From the NCBI GenBank assembly GCA_030490835.1, contig CM059975.1, positions 58,953,174 to 59,017,173 on the forward strand: a DNA stretch of 64,000 bases, read 5' to 3'. The DNA comes from Annona cherimola. Taxonomy: Eukaryota; Streptophyta; Magnoliopsida; Magnoliales; Annonaceae. The translations under genes were made by a program, and so were the position numbers. Positions within the stretch are counted from its first letter, which is position 1, and every line of letters starts with the position of its first letter. The notes below the pieces were generated by a model. That model did not search any database. It was not told where the DNA came from and was given only the letters and a program-made list of their open reading frames with translations. Shown here in pieces: positions 60,301-64,000 of this stretch.

Positions 60301-61930
60301 ACCCTGGTAGTCTTGTTTGGGCAAAAAAATCTCAACTAATGTTTGAAATATACTATTGGACTCGTTCGATTAGATTAGCTCCAAGTCGTCAATGCCCCAT
60401 CATCAATATAGTGGGAATAATCTATTTCTCTCATAGCCAAGAAGTTATACTTTTCTTTCATTGCTTGGTTTCTCATGGGTCATGGCAATGGGGATGGAAT
60501 CGGTGGTGGTGAAGGTGGGGCAAAGGTGATAGCGAAGGAGCATATCCTCTTGAAGATCAACCCCAAGTGGAAGGTCGTCTCTCTTGCTCTTGATGATAAA
60601 GATTCTCTTGTCTTTTCACTTAGGTGGCATGGTTGTAGGTGGTTTCAAGTGGGTTGGATGGGGTTTGAAGGGGTAGATTTAGTTTAGGTCTTTAAACAAA
60701 CACTTGATGGGCAAGATTTTGATTTTTTATTTGGTTTGCAAAATTCAAGTGTTTGGAGATCGTTTAAGGGTGGTGTGCCGTAGGGAAAGAAAAGGAATGG
60801 ACTTGAAGGTGGTTTAGAGGTTCTTGAAATGGTGGGCTTATTTAGGACGTTAAATGAATGCTTGATGGGTGGATGTTTGAATGGTCAATTTGAATAGTAA
60901 TTTTAAGTGTTCTATAGAAGTTTGAGAATATAAAGGCCTAGATTGAAGTGGGGAATGGAATGATACGTGTTTTAGGGTGTTTGAAGTTGAGATTTTGATT
61001 TAGGCAAATCGTCAAACACCTTGTGGACACAGTTAGGATTGTGAAATTTTGAGAGGTTTAGGGGGTTTTGTTGGAATGAAAATTTGAAAAGGAAGGATCA
61101 AGGAATGATTAGGGAGCGGTTTTGAGGTGGCTTGAAGTGGTTTTGGGATGGAATATGAGGTGGGGAGGGTTAGGTTGGTTTTGGGATAAAAGAAGGAGAG
61201 CTTGCTTTGAAATTATGAAGAGAGGGAAGCCTTTTTGAATCATCCAGCCCACCACACGATTCGAGTCATGTGGTCTTAGGCTTCACACGGTATGACCCAT
61301 GTGAGGCACAGGCCAACACCGTTTTGGTCCATGTGAAGGCTTAGTACACATAGTTTAAACCGTGTAATGCTCTGATTGTTTGTTCTTTTGCTCCGAATTG
61401 TTGAGAAATCTTCTTGTTGCTTGTGTTTCTTTATTTTTGTCTTGTTCAAACCCATTTGGCCCATTAAATTCTTGAATTATGCTTCATTTAATGCTTTGAT
61501 TTCTTCAATTTAATACCCACACACTTACTTTACACATTGTGAGCACATGTTGATCATACCGATTGATTGTTTCTCATGTTTAAAATAGAAAATATGCTTT
61601 AGACAATGTAATATCAATTTTCACACAGTCTAATGATTCAAATTAACACCACATTCAATGATCAATATCAGCAAAAAAGTTAAGTAAACTTCCCTTGTTT
61701 GATGAGTTGAGCTAAATTTCCATTCCATGTTGCTTTGATTAACGAGTCCTGCAAAATTGAACACCATAGCTTTCCATTAACAAGTATCAAAGTTCAAAAA
61801 GAAAAAAATAAAAGAAAAATAAACCATTACTTCCCTAAAAGTAAAAAATATCGGGTTGCCTCCCGCATAGCATTTGGATTAGAGTCCTCATCTTGACTTT
61901 AGTTCATTATTTTGTTGAGCTTGTATCAGA

Positions 61931-62796
61931 GGAGTATACCAGACTAATGAGGTATATTTTGAACCATAGGACCATTACAATTATATGATTTCGGTCTATG
62001 AAATTATATTTTTTTTTATGTGTGAAAAAAAAGAAAAAAAGAGAAATTATAACAAAAAGAAAATTGATGGCCAAAAAAACAAACTCGCCACCGGCGGTAT
62101 AAAAGAACTATAGAGTTGCAACCCTCAAAAGTGCCGGGATGCTGCTTTAAAGAGAAAACCCGGGCCAAGTAATTCATCATAGAAAGCATTATATATATAC
62201 ATACATATATCAACATTCAGCCAGAAAATTAAAAGACGACAAAGAGAGGCCCTTGAAAACTGAGGTTCGTGAAGGAAAATTGGGATCCCAAAAATATGTG
62301 GTGGGGTGGCCAAATCAAATCATGTCATATATGTAAAAAAAAGAAGCTCATTGAGATATATATATATATATATATATATTAAAAAAAGTGTTGAAAGCAA
62401 AGGACGGACATGGAACACCATGGTCTGTGGATTTTAATCTGAGATTTGTTACTCATGGTCAAGAAGTGCTTATAAGAAAATAACTTGAAGAATCCAGTGA
62501 AGTAAAGGCAGCAACGGGACAACAAACGTCAGCAACATGCATTGAATAGCCCGGTGACCAAATGGGCAGTCAGATTTTTTTAAAAAAAAAGAGAGAGGAA
62601 AAGGTCGTTTTGAAAGTGACCTTTGATCTGAAGCTCGAAGGATTCGACGCCGCTGCAAAAATTAAAATCATTAAGGAGGTCTAGACGTTCACAGATTTGA
62701 AGACCTATAGAAGGCTTGCCCAAGCCAATCAAATATTTAGCTCTTTATTTCCATCCGTTTTCCGCTCTACACAAATCAAGTTACAGAGAAGAAAGA
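61931..62796. other. Spacer with AT microsatellite
   Basis: An (AT)n run lies at 62355-62379. Short frames here match nothing I know. Confidence 0.5.
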
Positions 62797-63190
<394 letters not shown>

Positions 63191-63266
63191 TAACTTTAGC
63201 TTGGAGAGAGCAGAAATGAATCTAGAATAACAGAATTCGAAAGATCGTTATCGGTTCGACGGAAGC

Positions 63267-63278
63267 TGGTATCAGAAC
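63267..63278 (+). promoter_or_regulatory. Possible LTR-retroelement primer-binding site
   Basis: TGGTATCAGAAC, one base from the initiator tRNA-Met site. It lies between the two gene fragments. No LTR end (CA) abuts it clearly, so chance is possible. Confidence 0.3.
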
Positions 63279-63428
63279 TGCGACCCATCGCAGAATTCTG
63301 GCCAAAACCGTCAAGCACTGGGAAGGTAGCATGTCTCGGTCAAGTTACTCGCAGAGGTCGAATCCTACTCATCCCAGCCAGCTGAGGCAAACTCGGCCCA
63401 GATACCAAGCCAGTTGCTCCTTCAGGTC

Positions 63429-63670
63429 CCGCTCCCCGTTGGCATCCACAAGAGCCCTCTCGAGCAAGGCCTTCGCATCTGGGATAAGCTCACCAATGAA
63501 CTTCAAGGGCGAAGGCCAACCAAAGGTTCTGCAGAAGTAGGATTGATAAGAGCTGCGCATGTGCCATGATTGTGCCTCAACGCAACGGTATATGGTATTC
63601 TCCCAGAGGAATCTCTTTGAAGCCGATCAGCACCCCAAGCGAGCAACTCACGGATTGAATCCGAACACCC
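63429..63670 (-). pseudogene. XB3/XBAT31-like ankyrin E3-ligase fragment, frameshifted
   Basis: The minus strand gives GCSDSIRELLAWGADRLQRD, SSGRIPYTVALRHNHGTCAA, LINPTSAEPLV and, one frame over, WPSPLKFIGELIPDAKALLE and RALVDANGER. This is the last ankyrin repeat and linker of XB3/XBAT31-type RING E3 ubiquitin ligases. One base is missing at about 63518 between EPLV and WPSPL. The match stops abruptly at NGER, before the RING domain, and no splice site is seen at either end, so it looks like a captured fragment rather than an exon. Confidence 0.82.
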
Positions 63671-64000
63671 AAAATAATGATTGCAGATGCTTAAGAAACG
63701 CTTTGTCGTGTTGCAATTTGCTGACGAGTCGCTAGAGTGTAGAATAGCTATGCTGGTGCTGATAGTGACAAGTGGGCTATGGAGTGCAAACTTAGAAGTG
63801 ACAGGAGAAAGCGTCTGCTGCGATTGATTGTAGATGCAAACCAAACGTAACGTGCGTCTTTCCCAAGATGACTCAATACACAAACCTCTATTCCGCGGGA
63901 ACAGCTCCTTGGAGACCAAGTAACGTCTTTGCGCGAAACGAAGTGTTCACTTTCAAATAACTGCGGAACCCGCCCAAACCTGCGGAACTGAGCACTCCAG
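63671..64000. other. Unassigned sequence at right edge
   Basis: The minus frame stays open from 63919 into the XB3-like fragment, but residues upstream of it match nothing I know. Intron or transposon DNA is possible. Confidence 0.35.

Larger units (their letters stand above)
56100..61930 (-). mobile_element. Decayed Athila-type gypsy internal region
   Basis: Minus-strand hallmarks are the NxxGGNP-like end of pol (CTATGCGGGAGGCAACCCGA near 61860), an env-like-region ORF relic, and the phrase CTTGAGGACAAGCAAAAATT near 56973, all common in Athila-type elements. Two stretches with related AAACYGTGTG...CCATRTG wording lie near 56560-56600 and 61290-61370. A hAT-like MITE is inserted in it. Neither LTR was identified, and 57979-59300 shows no readable domain. 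Confidence 0.55.

Noticed and set aside
60222..60687. Plus-strand ORFs of 70-96 codons
   Set aside because: They overlap or adjoin the minus-strand Athila-type ORF relic; no similarity to known proteins.
63355..63385. GGTCGAATCC resembling a tRNA T-loop (B box)
   Set aside because: No matching A box, acceptor stem or anticodon arm could be built around it.

Overview
The window is nuclear DNA of a flowering plant. The evidence is one intron-bearing gene whose protein reads as an NPH3/RPT2-like BTB protein (closest by recall to Arabidopsis At5g48800), RTE- and L1-type plant LINEs, Ty1-copia and Ty3-gypsy (including Athila-type) retroelements, and dense small TIR transposons in AT-rich sequence. 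The species cannot be named from the sequence; a eudicot or other broad-leaved, repeat-rich genome is the most I would infer.

Layout. 1-5442: part of a fairly young Ty1-copia element on the minus strand (pol, gag, tRNA-iMet primer site, one 1.8-kb LTR). 5443-6916: remnant of a gypsy-type LTR holding a striking 49-bp array of covarying hairpins. 6917-9425: retroelement debris and a diverged lone LTR related to the first copia LTR. 9748-10424: a small TIR element interrupted by another one. 10798-29176: a full-length L1-type LINE with a perfect 16-bp target duplication. It is split by an old Ty1-copia element (11582-23914), which in turn holds a gypsy solo LTR (about 16476-18962) and a GC-rich LTR-like insert (about 12664-14718).

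30517-43559 (+): the only convincing host gene in the window. It has four coding exons and encodes a 613-residue BTB-NPH3-coiled-coil protein, probably a CUL3 E3-ligase substrate adaptor. Its introns (3.8, 6.6 and 0.8 kb) carry at least seven transposon copies.

43560-56100: gene-poor, AT-rich DNA with tandem duplications, a GTTAGAT-rich satellite-like array (about 50160-53370) broken by an RTE LINE and a hAT-like element, a non-autonomous hAT with a GC-rich interior and 8-bp target duplication, a solo LTR, and one small secreted-peptide-like ORF. 56100-61930: decayed Athila-type gypsy internal DNA. 62797-63670: back-to-back broken fragments of a papain-like cysteine protease gene and an XB3/XBAT31-like ankyrin E3-ligase gene, next to a retroelement-type primer-binding site.

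The TE genes act only for their own replication and almost all are dead. The BTB-NPH3 protein would work with CUL3 and RBX1 in ubiquitin ligase complexes. No prokaryotic, CRISPR, rRNA or convincing tRNA features were seen.
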